Shown piece after piece: positions 24,547-32,471 of a stretch of DNA of 64,000 nucleotides. Source of the stretch: Amycolatopsis azurea DSM 43854 (GTDB lineage: Bacteria > Actinomycetota > Actinomycetes > Mycobacteriales > Pseudonocardiaceae); NCBI RefSeq assembly GCF_001995215.1, contig NZ_MUXN01000027.1:310001-374000 (forward strand), written 5' to 3'. A program made the position numbers and the translations under genes. Every line of letters starts with the position of its first letter. The stretch's first letter is position 1. Under the pieces are notes generated by a model that was not told where the DNA came from, did not search any database, and saw only the letters and a program-made list of their open reading frames with translations.

Positions 24547-24759
24547 TCAAGAAGCTCGCAGCAGCAGCTCGACCCGCACCTCCGCGCACGAGCAGCCGCC
24601 ATCGACGTCGAGGCAGTCGATCGTCAGCGTGTGCCGGGCGAAGTCGAGGTCCACGCAGCCGTCTTCGCTGCATTCGGTGAAACCACCCTCGAGGTGGACC
24701 ACCAGGGTTCCGTGGCAGTGGTCGAGTCCACCGTCGCAGAACGCGCACTCCATGCTCAT
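24547..24759 (-). CDS. Small cysteine-rich protein, probable metal binder
   Basis: 70 residues from the ATG at 24759, which follows GGGAGG. It has nine cysteines and several histidines in pairs: MECAFCDGGLDHCHGTLVVH, then TECSEDGCVDLDF and CLDVDGGCSCAEV. The Cys-x2-Cys and His-Cys-His arrangement suggests zinc binding. Codon use is that of a real gene, although the overlapping plus-strand frame is also open. I recall similar unnamed proteins in actinobacteria; no function is known. It lies upstream of nothing obvious and downstream of ku on the same strand. Confidence 0.7.
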   Translation of the reverse strand: MSMECAFCDGGLDHCHGTLVVHLEGGFTECSEDGCVDLDFARHTLTIDCLDVDGGCSCAEVRVELLLRAS

Positions 24760-24909
24760 GCCGCCTCCCGCGATCTCGTCGAAGATCGCTTCGGAAAAGT
24801 TCTCCTCGATTGCCTTACTACCACCGAGGGACGACAGATCCTGGCATACGCGCGGCGTGTCGCATGACCCGGTAGGGTGACACCGGGCACGGCAGTCCAC
24901 AAAGGACAG

Positions 24910-25764
24910 TCAGGCGCTCTTCGGGGTCCGCTTGCCGGAGGCGGGCTTCTTGGCGGCGGTGGCCTTCTTGGCCGTCGACGGTTTCCGGGTCTTCTTCGCC
25001 TCGCTCACGCTGGCCTGCAGGGCCTCCATGAGGTCGACGACGTCGGCCTTCGCCCCGACGGCCTTCGGTTTCGCCGTCTCGTTCCCCGCTGCCTTGGCCT
25101 CGATCATGGCCTCCAGCGCCTCGCGGTAGGAGTCGGTGTACTTCTCCTGCTCGAACACCGGCTCCGAGAGCGAGTCGATCAGCGAACCCGCCATCGTCAG
25201 CTCCTGTGGCCGCACCTGCGGCGGATCCTCGTGCAGGAAACCGAAGTCCGGGACGCGGACCTCGTCGGGCCACAGCATCGTCGTCATCATCAGGACGTCG
25301 CTGTGCACCCGCAGGATCGCGAGCGTCTCGCGCTGCCGGATGGCGACCTTCGCGATCGCCACGTGACTCGCCTTCTGGAGCGCGTCACGCAGGACCACGT
25401 ACGGCTTGACGGCGTTCTTCTGCGGTTCGAGGTAGTAGGTCTTGTCGAAGTGGATCGGGTCGATGGACTCCAGCGGCACGAACTCGAGCACGTCGATCGC
25501 CCGCGACGACGCCAGCGGCAGCTCGGACATGTCCTCGTCGGTGAGCACGACCATCTCGCCGTCGGGCAGTTCGTAGCCTTTGGCGATCTCGGCGTAGGGC
25601 ACTTCCTCGCCGTCGATCGTGCAGAACCGCTTGTACTGGATACGGCCGCCGTCGGCCTCGTGCACCTGGCGCAGCGAGACGTTCTTGTTCTCGGTGGCCG
25701 CGTAGAGCTGGATCGGGATGCTCACCAGCCCGAAGGACACCGAGCCCTTCCACATCGAACGCAT
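24910..25764 (-). CDS. ku: Ku protein, non-homologous end joining
   Basis: 284 residues. It opens with the canonical bacterial Ku sequence MWKGSVSFGLVSIPIQLYAAT and carries the ring-forming core (TYYLEPQKNAVKPYVVLRDAL, KVAIRQRETLAILRV). The last ~40 residues are a Lys/Ala/Pro-rich tail (KKTRKPSTAKKATAAKKPASGK) like the DNA-binding tails of mycobacterial and Streptomyces Ku. It forms a homodimer that threads onto DNA ends and recruits LigD. No functional ligase gene is adjacent; the phosphoesterase-ligase gene at 34.6 kb looks catalytically dead as a ligase. Confidence 0.96.
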   Translation of the reverse strand: MRSMWKGSVSFGLVSIPIQLYAATENKNVSLRQVHEADGGRIQYKRFCTIDGEEVPYAEIAKGYELPDGEMVVLTDEDMSELPLASSRAIDVLEFVPLESIDPIHFDKTYYLEPQKNAVKPYVVLRDALQKASHVAIAKVAIRQRETLAILRVHSDVLMMTTMLWPDEVRVPDFGFLHEDPPQVRPQELTMAGSLIDSLSEPVFEQEKYTDSYREALEAMIEAKAAGNETAKPKAVGAKADVVDLMEALQASVSEAKKTRKPSTAKKATAAKKPASGKRTPKSA

Positions 25765-25840
25765 CGAGCCGCACCTCCACCGCCGTCACCGACCGTACTT
25801 ACGCTCGGTAACAACGGTAGCCCGAAAAGGCGCAGCGCGA

Positions 25841-25868
25841 CAGTCCCGCGAACCCGATCGCGGGACTG
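25841..25868 (-). terminator. Hairpin downstream of the StyA-like gene
   Basis: CAGTCCCGCG (25841-25850) and CGCGGGACTG (25859-25868) form a perfect 10-bp stem with an eight-base loop, 15 bases past the stop of the monooxygenase gene and upstream of ku. There is no clear T tract in the direction of transcription. Confidence 0.6.
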
Positions 25869-25882
25869 CCGCGGTTCCCGAA

Positions 25883-27109
25883 TCAGGCCTCGGCCAGGTA
25901 CTTCTCCGCCTTGGCTGGATCGAAGAACCAGTGCTGGAAGTCGGTCGGATCGGAGAAACCGTTCGCGAACCGCGTCGCCACGGCGGGCTTCTCCCCCGCC
26001 GCGCCGATGATCTGGAGCACGTGCGGGGGCGGCGGCTGCAGCATCGCGTTGGTCCAGGTCGTCACGTGCTGGGCGTACTCCCAGTACTTGTCGAACGCCC
26101 CGGTCATCCACGCCTCGTCGAAGGGCTTGTCCCCGTGTTCGAGGATCGAGTCCAGATAGGACGCCGCGCAGTGGCTCGCGTTGTTGGAGCCCTGGCCGGT
26201 GATCGGATCGTTGGCCACGACGACGTCGGCCATGCCGAGCACCGCGGTCCCGGACGGCAGCTTGCCGACCGCGCTCCGCACGACCGGGGTGTACCCGCCG
26301 GCCAGCGTCGCCTTCTCGTCGGTCAGCACGGCGTTCCTCGAACGGTCGTACTCCCACGGGAGGAACTGCTTCATCAGCGACAGGATCCGGTCGAGATGCT
26401 GCTGCGGCGAAGGCCGGTCACCCCAGCAGTCGAGCGGGCCACCGGGGATGCCCTCGAAGAAGAGGATGTCGCAGTTCCCGCTCAGCGTGTACGCGGGGAT
26501 CATGAACAGCTCGCCGACGCCGGGGATGATGTTGAAGCGCACCGCGGCCTTGTCCGAATGCTCGGGCCGGGGCTCGAGGCCGTGCACGTAGGCCAGCGAA
26601 AGCGCGCGCTGGGGCTCGGTGTACGGCGAGCGTTCCGGGATCCGGTCGAACAGCTGGACCAGCTCACCCTTGCCCGCCGCGACGACGACGAGGTCGTAGA
26701 GCTTCGCCAGCGGCGCGAGATCCGAGGTGGTGACGCCGTGGATGACGACCTTGCCGCCGCGGTCCTCCACCAGCTCCAGCCAGGCCGCCATCTTCACCCG
26801 CTGGTCCACCGACTGCGCGTAGTGCTCCAGCGGCGCGAACCAGTCCAGCACGCGGCTGGAGTCCGGTCCCGCGATGGACACGCCGAGTCCTTCGACCCGG
26901 ACGGTCTCTTCCTCCCACAGGTTCAGCTTGTGGTCCCGCTCGTGCTGCAGGGCGGAGTGGAACATGCACTGGGTCGACATCACCTTGCCGGACCGGATCT
27001 CGTCCGGCGTCCGCGCCGACATCACCGTGACGTCGTAGTCGTGGTCCAGCAGGCTCAAGGCGAGTTGCAACCCCGACTGCCCGGCACCGACGATCAGAAC
27101 CTTGCGCAT
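25883..27109 (-). CDS. StyA-type FAD-dependent monooxygenase (styrene/indole monooxygenase family)
   Basis: 408 residues, the size of StyA. The start at 27109 is preferred because GGGAGG lies 10 bases upstream; the ATG at 27118 touches the ribosome site. The FAD site is VLIVGAGQSGLQLALSL, and the family regions MSARTPDEIRSGKVMSTQ and NDPITGQGSNNASHCAASY are present. Two-component members epoxidise alkenes or oxidise indole and need a separate flavin reductase (StyB), which is absent here. The gene is 24 bases after the conservon GTPase in the same direction, the position that a cytochrome P450 gene takes in some Streptomyces conservons. Confidence 0.85.
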   Translation of the reverse strand: MRKVLIVGAGQSGLQLALSLLDHDYDVTVMSARTPDEIRSGKVMSTQCMFHSALQHERDHKLNLWEEETVRVEGLGVSIAGPDSSRVLDWFAPLEHYAQSVDQRVKMAAWLELVEDRGGKVVIHGVTTSDLAPLAKLYDLVVVAAGKGELVQLFDRIPERSPYTEPQRALSLAYVHGLEPRPEHSDKAAVRFNIIPGVGELFMIPAYTLSGNCDILFFEGIPGGPLDCWGDRPSPQQHLDRILSLMKQFLPWEYDRSRNAVLTDEKATLAGGYTPVVRSAVGKLPSGTAVLGMADVVVANDPITGQGSNNASHCAASYLDSILEHGDKPFDEAWMTGAFDKYWEYAQHVTTWTNAMLQPPPPHVLQIIGAAGEKPAVATRFANGFSDPTDFQHWFFDPAKAEKYLAEA

Positions 27110-27133
27110 GCTCGACATTCCTCCCGGAACTGG

Positions 27134-27748
27134 TCAGCTGAGGGCGAATTCGCGGCCGGGCCCGGAGACCACCGCGAGGGACAACGTGTGGGACACCAGT
27201 TCCTGCAGCGTCTCGACCGCCGATTTCGGGTCGCGGGCGTCACAGGTGACCAGCGGGATGTCCGGGGACAGCGCCAGCGCGTCGCGCACCTCTTCGAGGT
27301 CGTGCACCGGCATCCCCTCGAACTGGTTGACCGCGACGATGAACGGCAGCTCGGAGTCGTTCTCGAAGTAGTTGATCGCGGCGAACGACTGGTCGATCCG
27401 GCTGGTGTCGACCAGCACGACAGCGCCGAGCGCGCCGCGCGAGAGGTCGTCCCAGAGGAACCAGAACCGGGCCTGCCCGGGCGTGCCGAACAGGTACAGG
27501 AGCAGGTCTTCGCGCAGGGTGATGCGGCCGAAGTCCATCGCGACCGTGGTGGTGGATTTGGTCCCCGGCGGCACGAGCTCGTCGACCCCGGCACCCGCCT
27601 CGGTCATCCAGGCCTCGTTGCTCAGGGGCGGGACCTCGGAGACGGAGCCGACGAACGTCGTCTTGCCAACGCCGAATCCACCGGCGACCACGATCTTGGC
27701 GGAGATGGCGAGAAGATCGGCGTCAGACCGGGAGGCGCTTGAGTCCAT
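27134..27748 (-). CDS. cvnD: Conservon GTPase (CvnD-type)
   Basis: 204 residues with the P-loop GGFGVGKTT (23-31), a switch II region LFGTPGQARFWF and VNQFEG in place of the standard NKxD. This matches the Ras/Arf-like GTPases encoded in Streptomyces conservons, which sit at the membrane with the kinase-like and Roadblock partners in a eukaryote-like G-protein complex. The ATG at 27748 lies inside the 3' end of the DUF742 gene (26-base overlap), which is typical of this operon. Confidence 0.92.
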   Translation of the reverse strand: MDSSASRSDADLLAISAKIVVAGGFGVGKTTFVGSVSEVPPLSNEAWMTEAGAGVDELVPPGTKSTTTVAMDFGRITLREDLLLYLFGTPGQARFWFLWDDLSRGALGAVVLVDTSRIDQSFAAINYFENDSELPFIVAVNQFEGMPVHDLEEVRDALALSPDIPLVTCDARDPKSAVETLQELVSHTLSLAVVSGPGREFALS

Positions 27749-28106
27749 CGAGGATCCTCTCGAGCACATTCGTATCGTGGTTGTAAGCGTGGGCCGTCGG
27801 ATGCACGAAGACGGCACCCTGGGTGGCGAGGTCGCCGATGAGCACGCGGACCACGCCCAAAGGCAGGTCCAGTCCCACCGAAAGCTCGGCGATCGACGAG
27901 CGTTCGCGGGCGCGCTCGTACAGCGAGCGCGATTCGGGCATCAGCGCCTCGGCCAGCGATGGGTCGTAGCGCGGAACCGAGATCAGGGTCTCCACCAGGA
28001 GCAGCTGGCTGCTCTTGGTGCGGCCGCCGGTCAGCGCGTACGGCCGGATTCTGCGGCTGCGCATCTTGACCGGCCGGTCCGGAGCTTGATCGCTGGACAC
28101 GGTCAT
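27723..28106 (-). CDS. cvnC: DUF742 protein (CvnC-type)
   Basis: 127 residues of the DUF742 family: RRIRPYALTGGRTKSSQLLLVETLISV, then a winged-helix-like part (SSIAELSVGLDLPLGVVRVLIGDLATQGAVFVH) and a short C-terminal helix. In conservons it accompanies the Roadblock and GTPase proteins. It lies 19 bases after the Roadblock gene and overlaps the GTPase gene. Confidence 0.93.
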   Translation of the reverse strand: MTVSSDQAPDRPVKMRSRRIRPYALTGGRTKSSQLLLVETLISVPRYDPSLAEALMPESRSLYERARERSSIAELSVGLDLPLGVVRVLIGDLATQGAVFVHPTAHAYNHDTNVLERILDGLKRLPV

Positions 28107-28125
28107 CCCTTCCTTCTCCGGATTC

Positions 28126-28560
28126 TCAGGCCTGCGGCCGTCGGGCGGTCAGGACCTGCCGGAGTCCCGCTCGCACCTCGGGGGTGAGGGCGTGACCGGC
28201 GTTGGTGATGAACTGGGTCATCTCGTAGGCGACGACCTTCATGTCGCAGTCCGGCTCGGTGAGCACCGCGAGCCCGGCCTCGGCGCCGATCCCCATGAAC
28301 AGGAAGTACCCGCGGGTGAGCCGGATGATGATCTGCTCGCAGTTGCCCTTGCCGAACAGCGCGGCGCTGTTGCCCGCGAGGCTGAGCAGGCCGCTCGCGA
28401 TGGCGGCGAGCTGCTCGGCGTCGTCACTGGACACCGATTCCGAAGCAGTCAAAGGGAAACCGTCGACGGACATGATCAGCGCGTGACTGGCACCGTGCAC
28501 CTTGCGCACGAAGTCGTCGAGCAGCCACGTGAAATCCGTGGTCGCGTCCTGGGCGGTCAC
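28126..28560 (-). CDS. cvnB: Roadblock/LC7-domain protein (CvnB-type)
   Basis: 144 residues. A single Roadblock/LC7 fold covers most of the protein (FTWLLDDFVRKVHGASHALI, VSSDDAEQLAAIASGLLSLA, IIRLTRGYFLFMGIGAEAGL). These proteins act as regulators or GTPase-activating partners of the conservon GTPase. The start overlaps the kinase gene stop by four bases (ATGA). Confidence 0.94.
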   Translation of the reverse strand: MTAQDATTDFTWLLDDFVRKVHGASHALIMSVDGFPLTASESVSSDDAEQLAAIASGLLSLAGNSAALFGKGNCEQIIIRLTRGYFLFMGIGAEAGLAVLTEPDCDMKVVAYEMTQFITNAGHALTPEVRAGLRQVLTARRPQA

Positions 28561-29786
28561 TGGGTGTTTCCTCCGGTCTCACGCTCGTGCCGGTCATCGA
28601 GGGCGGCACGCTCGCCGTCGCTGAAGGCGTCGAGGTCGGCCAGCAGCGCCTCGTGCCCGTCCGCCGCGTCGGCGGGCGGGATGGTCGGCGGGGCCGGTTC
28701 GTCGGGCAAAGTCCTGATACTGCGGGAAACCCGGCGCGGGAGGCCGCTCGCCGTGGTGCCGCCGTCGGCGGGCGGCTGGAAGGCCGTGCGCGGACGCGGG
28801 CTGGGCTTGCGTTCCGGTTCCGGCGCGGGTTCCGTCGTGGCCGGGCGGCGCCTGGGCAGCCCGGACGGCGTCGCGACGGGGTTTCCCACGGGCGCTCCGT
28901 TGGTGATCCTGGTCTGCGGCAGCACCACGGTCTGCGAACCGGACCACTGCTTCTCGGCCAGTTCCGAGACCACCGGGACCGGCAGCAGCACGGTGGCGAC
29001 CGTGCCGTGCGGGGTACGGCGGTCGAGTTTGACGGTGATCTCGTGCCGGTCGGCGAGCCTGCCGACGACGGCGAGTCCCATGTGCCGCACCGAATCGTCG
29101 TCGAGCACCGGACCGGCGGCCAGGCGCTCGTTCAGTGCCGCGAGGCGATCCGGCGGCATGCCGATGCCCTCGTCCTCGATGCGGATCAGCACGCTCCCCT
29201 GTTCGGTGAGATGCGCGCTGACACTGACCGGGGAACTCGGCGACGACTGGTTCGCCGCGTTGTCGAACAGTTCCGCGAGGATCCGGCTGACGTCCTCGGC
29301 GGCGAAACCGACGACGCCGAGCGAAACGACACGGCCGATCGTGATCCGCGAGTAGTGGTCGATCGACGACATCGCGGCCCGCATCACGTCGAGCACGGAC
29401 GAGATCCCGGCGGTCGTGTCGTCGGCGTCCCGGCCGGCGAGCACGCGCAGGTTCTCGGCGTTGCGCCGCAAGCGGGTCGCCAGGTGGTCGAGCCGGTAGA
29501 GCTCGGCGAGACGGTCGGAGTTGTCCTCCCCCGCCTCCATCGTCTCCAGCTGCGCGAGCAGCTGGTCGAGCAGGTTGAGGTCGCGCAGCGCGACATTGGA
29601 ACAGACGCCGGCGAGCGCGCCCGCGTCCGGCGCTTCCACGGCAGGCCGCTGTTCCACCACCGGTTCGGCGGGCGGAGCCGACGGAGCGTGCCGGGGCGGG
29701 GCGGCGAGGAACTGCGCCGCGGCGACCCTGGAACGGTCCAGAAGAACCCGTGAGCGGTCAAGCAAGCCTCGAGCCCGCGTCACCAT
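28557..29786 (-). CDS. cvnA: Sensor-like histidine kinase of the conservon (CvnA-type)
   Basis: 409 residues from the ATG preceding VTRARGLLDRSRV. There is no obvious sensor or transmembrane domain. A helical part (RLDHLATRLRRNAENLRVLAG) resembles nitrate-sensor-type kinases, followed by a HATPase_c domain with the N box (LAELFDNAANQS), G1 box (DEGIGMP) and GLAVV. The last ~140 residues are a Pro/Arg-rich disordered tail. Conservon kinases of Streptomyces control development and secondary metabolism with CvnB-D. Here the N-terminal extracytoplasmic part of many CvnA proteins is missing, leaving a soluble form. Confidence 0.88.
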   Translation of the reverse strand: MVTRARGLLDRSRVLLDRSRVAAAQFLAAPPRHAPSAPPAEPVVEQRPAVEAPDAGALAGVCSNVALRDLNLLDQLLAQLETMEAGEDNSDRLAELYRLDHLATRLRRNAENLRVLAGRDADDTTAGISSVLDVMRAAMSSIDHYSRITIGRVVSLGVVGFAAEDVSRILAELFDNAANQSSPSSPVSVSAHLTEQGSVLIRIEDEGIGMPPDRLAALNERLAAGPVLDDDSVRHMGLAVVGRLADRHEITVKLDRRTPHGTVATVLLPVPVVSELAEKQWSGSQTVVLPQTRITNGAPVGNPVATPSGLPRRRPATTEPAPEPERKPSPRPRTAFQPPADGGTTASGLPRRVSRSIRTLPDEPAPPTIPPADAADGHEALLADLDAFSDGERAALDDRHERETGGNTQ

Positions 29787-30022
29787 GTGCTTCCACTTCT
29801 TTCTCTTCGCATACCCGGACCCGTGTCGCACTCCCCAGCACAACGACGGCCATGCAAGCAGAAGTAACTATCCGTGTCCACAGCCGGTTTCTGTTCAACA
29901 GCTGGCTGTGACGTGGACACGAAAGCGTTACGGCAGGTGAGCGGTGTGCACTAGGCCATTCGGCTCATCTTGAGTGTCCTGCACCACGGGGGATGTCCGA
30001 AAAGTGCGGAGTGCGCATAAAT

Positions 30023-30037
30023 TTGCGTGCCCCGCAA
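30023..30037. promoter_or_regulatory. Putative TetR operator
   Basis: TTGCG-TGCCC-CGCAA, a perfect 15-bp dyad centred 29 bases upstream of the TetR gene's GTG, in an AT-richer stretch (GCATAAATTTGCG) suited to a promoter. Position and symmetry fit autoregulation by the TetR protein and control of the ABC exporter behind it. Confidence 0.55.
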
Positions 30038-30058
30038 CTTTTGCCTATCCTCTCGGTC

Positions 30059-30706
30059 GTGCCACCCGACTCCACCGCCCCTCTCGGACTGCGCGAACGC
30101 AAGAAACGCGCGGCCCGTCGAGCCATGAGCGAGGCAGCGCTCAAACTCGCCGCCGAGAAGGGCGTCGAACAGGTCCGCGTCGAGGACATCGCCAACGCCG
30201 TCGGCGTCTCCCCTCGCACGTTCAACAACTACTTCTCCAGCAAGGAGGAGGCGATCTGCTCGTTCATCGTCGAACGGCAGGAACGGGTGCTGGAGGCGCT
30301 GCGCGAACGGCCGCCCGAAGAGCCGCTGTGGGAAGCGGTCAGCGCGGCGACGCTGGAGACCTACGGCCGTGACGGCGAGCCGAACCGCGACACGGTGCAG
30401 GTCGCGCGATCGATGATCCTGCACCCGTCGGTGCACGGCGAGTTCCTCAAGGCGCACGCCACCGTCGAGCGGGTACTGGCCGAGGGAATCCTGGAGCGGG
30501 CGGGCGCCGGTGCGGAAAACGCGTTGAACGCGAGACTGATGGCGGCCATCGTGGAGTCTGCGGTGAAGACGGCGTTCTTCAACTGGCTGATGCACGAGGG
30601 TGCCGAGCCCTTCCTGGAAACCGTCGAGGCCCTCCTGCGCGAGGCCTCGCAGGGCATCCCGTCGCTCACCCGACCCGAACCGGTGAAAAAACCGAAGAAG
30701 CAGTAA
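30059..30706 (+). CDS. TetR-family regulator of the ABC exporter
   Basis: 215 residues from the GTG at 30059; earlier starts would translate through the operator. The N-terminal helix-turn-helix is EDIANAVGVSPRTFNNYFSSKEEAI, typical of TetR, and the rest is an all-helical ligand domain with a Lys-rich end. A 31-base gap separates it from the two ABC exporter genes on the same strand, which it most likely represses until an exported compound binds. Confidence 0.92.
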   Translation: MPPDSTAPLGLRERKKRAARRAMSEAALKLAAEKGVEQVRVEDIANAVGVSPRTFNNYFSSKEEAICSFIVERQERVLEALRERPPEEPLWEAVSAATLETYGRDGEPNRDTVQVARSMILHPSVHGEFLKAHATVERVLAEGILERAGAGAENALNARLMAAIVESAVKTAFFNWLMHEGAEPFLETVEALLREASQGIPSLTRPEPVKKPKKQ

Positions 30707-30737
30707 CACCCTACCCACCACTGGGGGAGAAACCGTT

Positions 30738-32471
30738 GTGCTGACGAAGCTGTTGCGCATTCACCTGCGCCCGTACCGGCGAGAACTGTGGCTGATCGTG
30801 CTGCTGCAGTTCGTCCAGACCCTCGCCGGGCTCTACTTGCCCACGCTGAACGCCGACATCATCGATCACGGCGTGGTCAAGGGCGACATGGAGTACATCC
30901 TCGGCGTCGGCGGCGTCATGCTGCTGGTGTCGCTGGTGCAGATCGCGTGCTCGATCGGCGCCGTCTACTTCGGCGCCCGCACCGCGATGGCGGTCGGCCG
31001 CGACGTCCGCGGCGCGATCTTCCACCGGGTCCAGGACTTCTCCGCCCGCGAGGTCGGCCACTTCGGGACGCCGTCGCTGATCACCCGCACCACCAACGAC
31101 GTCCAGCAGGTGCAGATGCTGACGTTGATGTCCTTCACCCTCGTGGTGTCCGCGCCGATCATGTGTTTCGGCGGCATCATCATGGCGCTGAACCAGGACG
31201 TCACCCTCTCCTGGCTGCTCGTGGTCGTGGTGCCGATCCTCGGTGCCGCGGTCGGGATCATCATCGCGAAGATGCGGCCGGCGTTCCGGCTGATGCAGGA
31301 GCGCATCGACAAGATCAACCAGATCCTGCGCGAGCAGATCATGGGCATCCGGGTGATCCGGGCCTTCGTCAAGGACACCCACGAGCGGCGCCGGTTCACC
31401 AAGGCGAACACCGAACTGCTGGACGTCTCCCTGATCGTCGGCAGGCTCATGGCGCTGATGTTCCCCATCGTCATGCTCGTGATGAACGCCTCCAGCGTCG
31501 CCGTGTTGTGGTTCGGCGGGCTGCGCATCGAAGACGGCAGCATGCAGATCGGCGCGCTCACCGCGTTCCTGTCCTATCTGATGCAGATCCTGATGGCGGT
31601 CATGATGGCCACCTTCATGTTCATGATGGTGCCGCGCGCCGAGGTCAGCGCCGAGCGCATCACCGAGGTGCTCGACACGCACACCAGCGTCGTCCTCCCG
31701 GCGAACCCGGTCAGCCCCGGCGAGGTGCACGGACGGCTCGAACTGTCCGATGTGGAATTCCGCTACCCCGGCGCCGAGAAGCCGGTGCTGCAGGAGATCT
31801 CGCTGCTGGCCAGGCCCGGTGAGACGACCGCGATCATCGGCAGCACGGGCAGCGGGAAGACCACGCTGCTGAACCTGATCCCCCGGCTGATGGACGCCAC
31901 CGACGGCTCGGTGCGCGTCGACGACGTCGACGTCCGGGAGCTGGATCCGGCCGTGCTGTCCGACGCCGTCGGGCTGGTGCCGCAGAAGCCGTACCTGTTC
32001 GCCGGGACGGTCGCGAGCAACCTCCGCTACGGCAAGACCGACGCCACCGACGAGGAACTGTGGCACGCCCTGGAAGTGGCCCAGGGCAAGGACTTCGTCG
32101 AGCAGATGCCCGAGGGCCTGAACGCCCCCATCGCCCAGGGCGGGACCAACGTCTCGGGCGGACAGCGGCAGCGGCTCGCCATCGCGCGGATGCTGGTGCG
32201 GCGCCCCGAGATCTACCTCTTCGACGACTCCTTCTCCGCACTCGACTACGCGACCGACGCCGCGCTGCGGCGGGCGCTGGTGGCCGAGACCGCCGAGGCG
32301 ACCGTGGTGATCGTCGCGCAGCGGGTCAGCACGATCCGCCACGCGGACCGCATCGTCGTGCTCGACGAAGGCCGTGTCGTCGGCAGCGGAACGCACACCG
32401 AACTCATGGACGGCAACGAAACCTATCGGGAGATCGTGCTGTCCCAGCTGACCGAGCAGGAGGCCGCCTGA
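30738..32471 (+). CDS. Heterodimeric ABC exporter, subunit with non-catalytic Walker B
   Basis: 577 residues from a GTG after GGGGGAG: six transmembrane helices (about 15-290) and a nucleotide-binding domain with Walker A GSTGSGKTT (368-376) and canonical signature VSGGQ (472-476). The Walker B end reads FDDSF, with Asp497 replacing the catalytic glutamate, and the H-loop reads AQRVST, with Gln528 replacing histidine. This is the degenerate half of BmrCD/LmrCD/TM287-288-type exporters. Its stop overlaps the next ATG (TGATG), so the two subunits are made in equal amounts. The likely role is multidrug or lipid/peptide export. Confidence 0.93.
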   Translation: MLTKLLRIHLRPYRRELWLIVLLQFVQTLAGLYLPTLNADIIDHGVVKGDMEYILGVGGVMLLVSLVQIACSIGAVYFGARTAMAVGRDVRGAIFHRVQDFSAREVGHFGTPSLITRTTNDVQQVQMLTLMSFTLVVSAPIMCFGGIIMALNQDVTLSWLLVVVVPILGAAVGIIIAKMRPAFRLMQERIDKINQILREQIMGIRVIRAFVKDTHERRRFTKANTELLDVSLIVGRLMALMFPIVMLVMNASSVAVLWFGGLRIEDGSMQIGALTAFLSYLMQILMAVMMATFMFMMVPRAEVSAERITEVLDTHTSVVLPANPVSPGEVHGRLELSDVEFRYPGAEKPVLQEISLLARPGETTAIIGSTGSGKTTLLNLIPRLMDATDGSVRVDDVDVRELDPAVLSDAVGLVPQKPYLFAGTVASNLRYGKTDATDEELWHALEVAQGKDFVEQMPEGLNAPIAQGGTNVSGGQRQRLAIARMLVRRPEIYLFDDSFSALDYATDAALRRALVAETAEATVVIVAQRVSTIRHADRIVVLDEGRVVGSGTHTELMDGNETYREIVLSQLTEQEAA

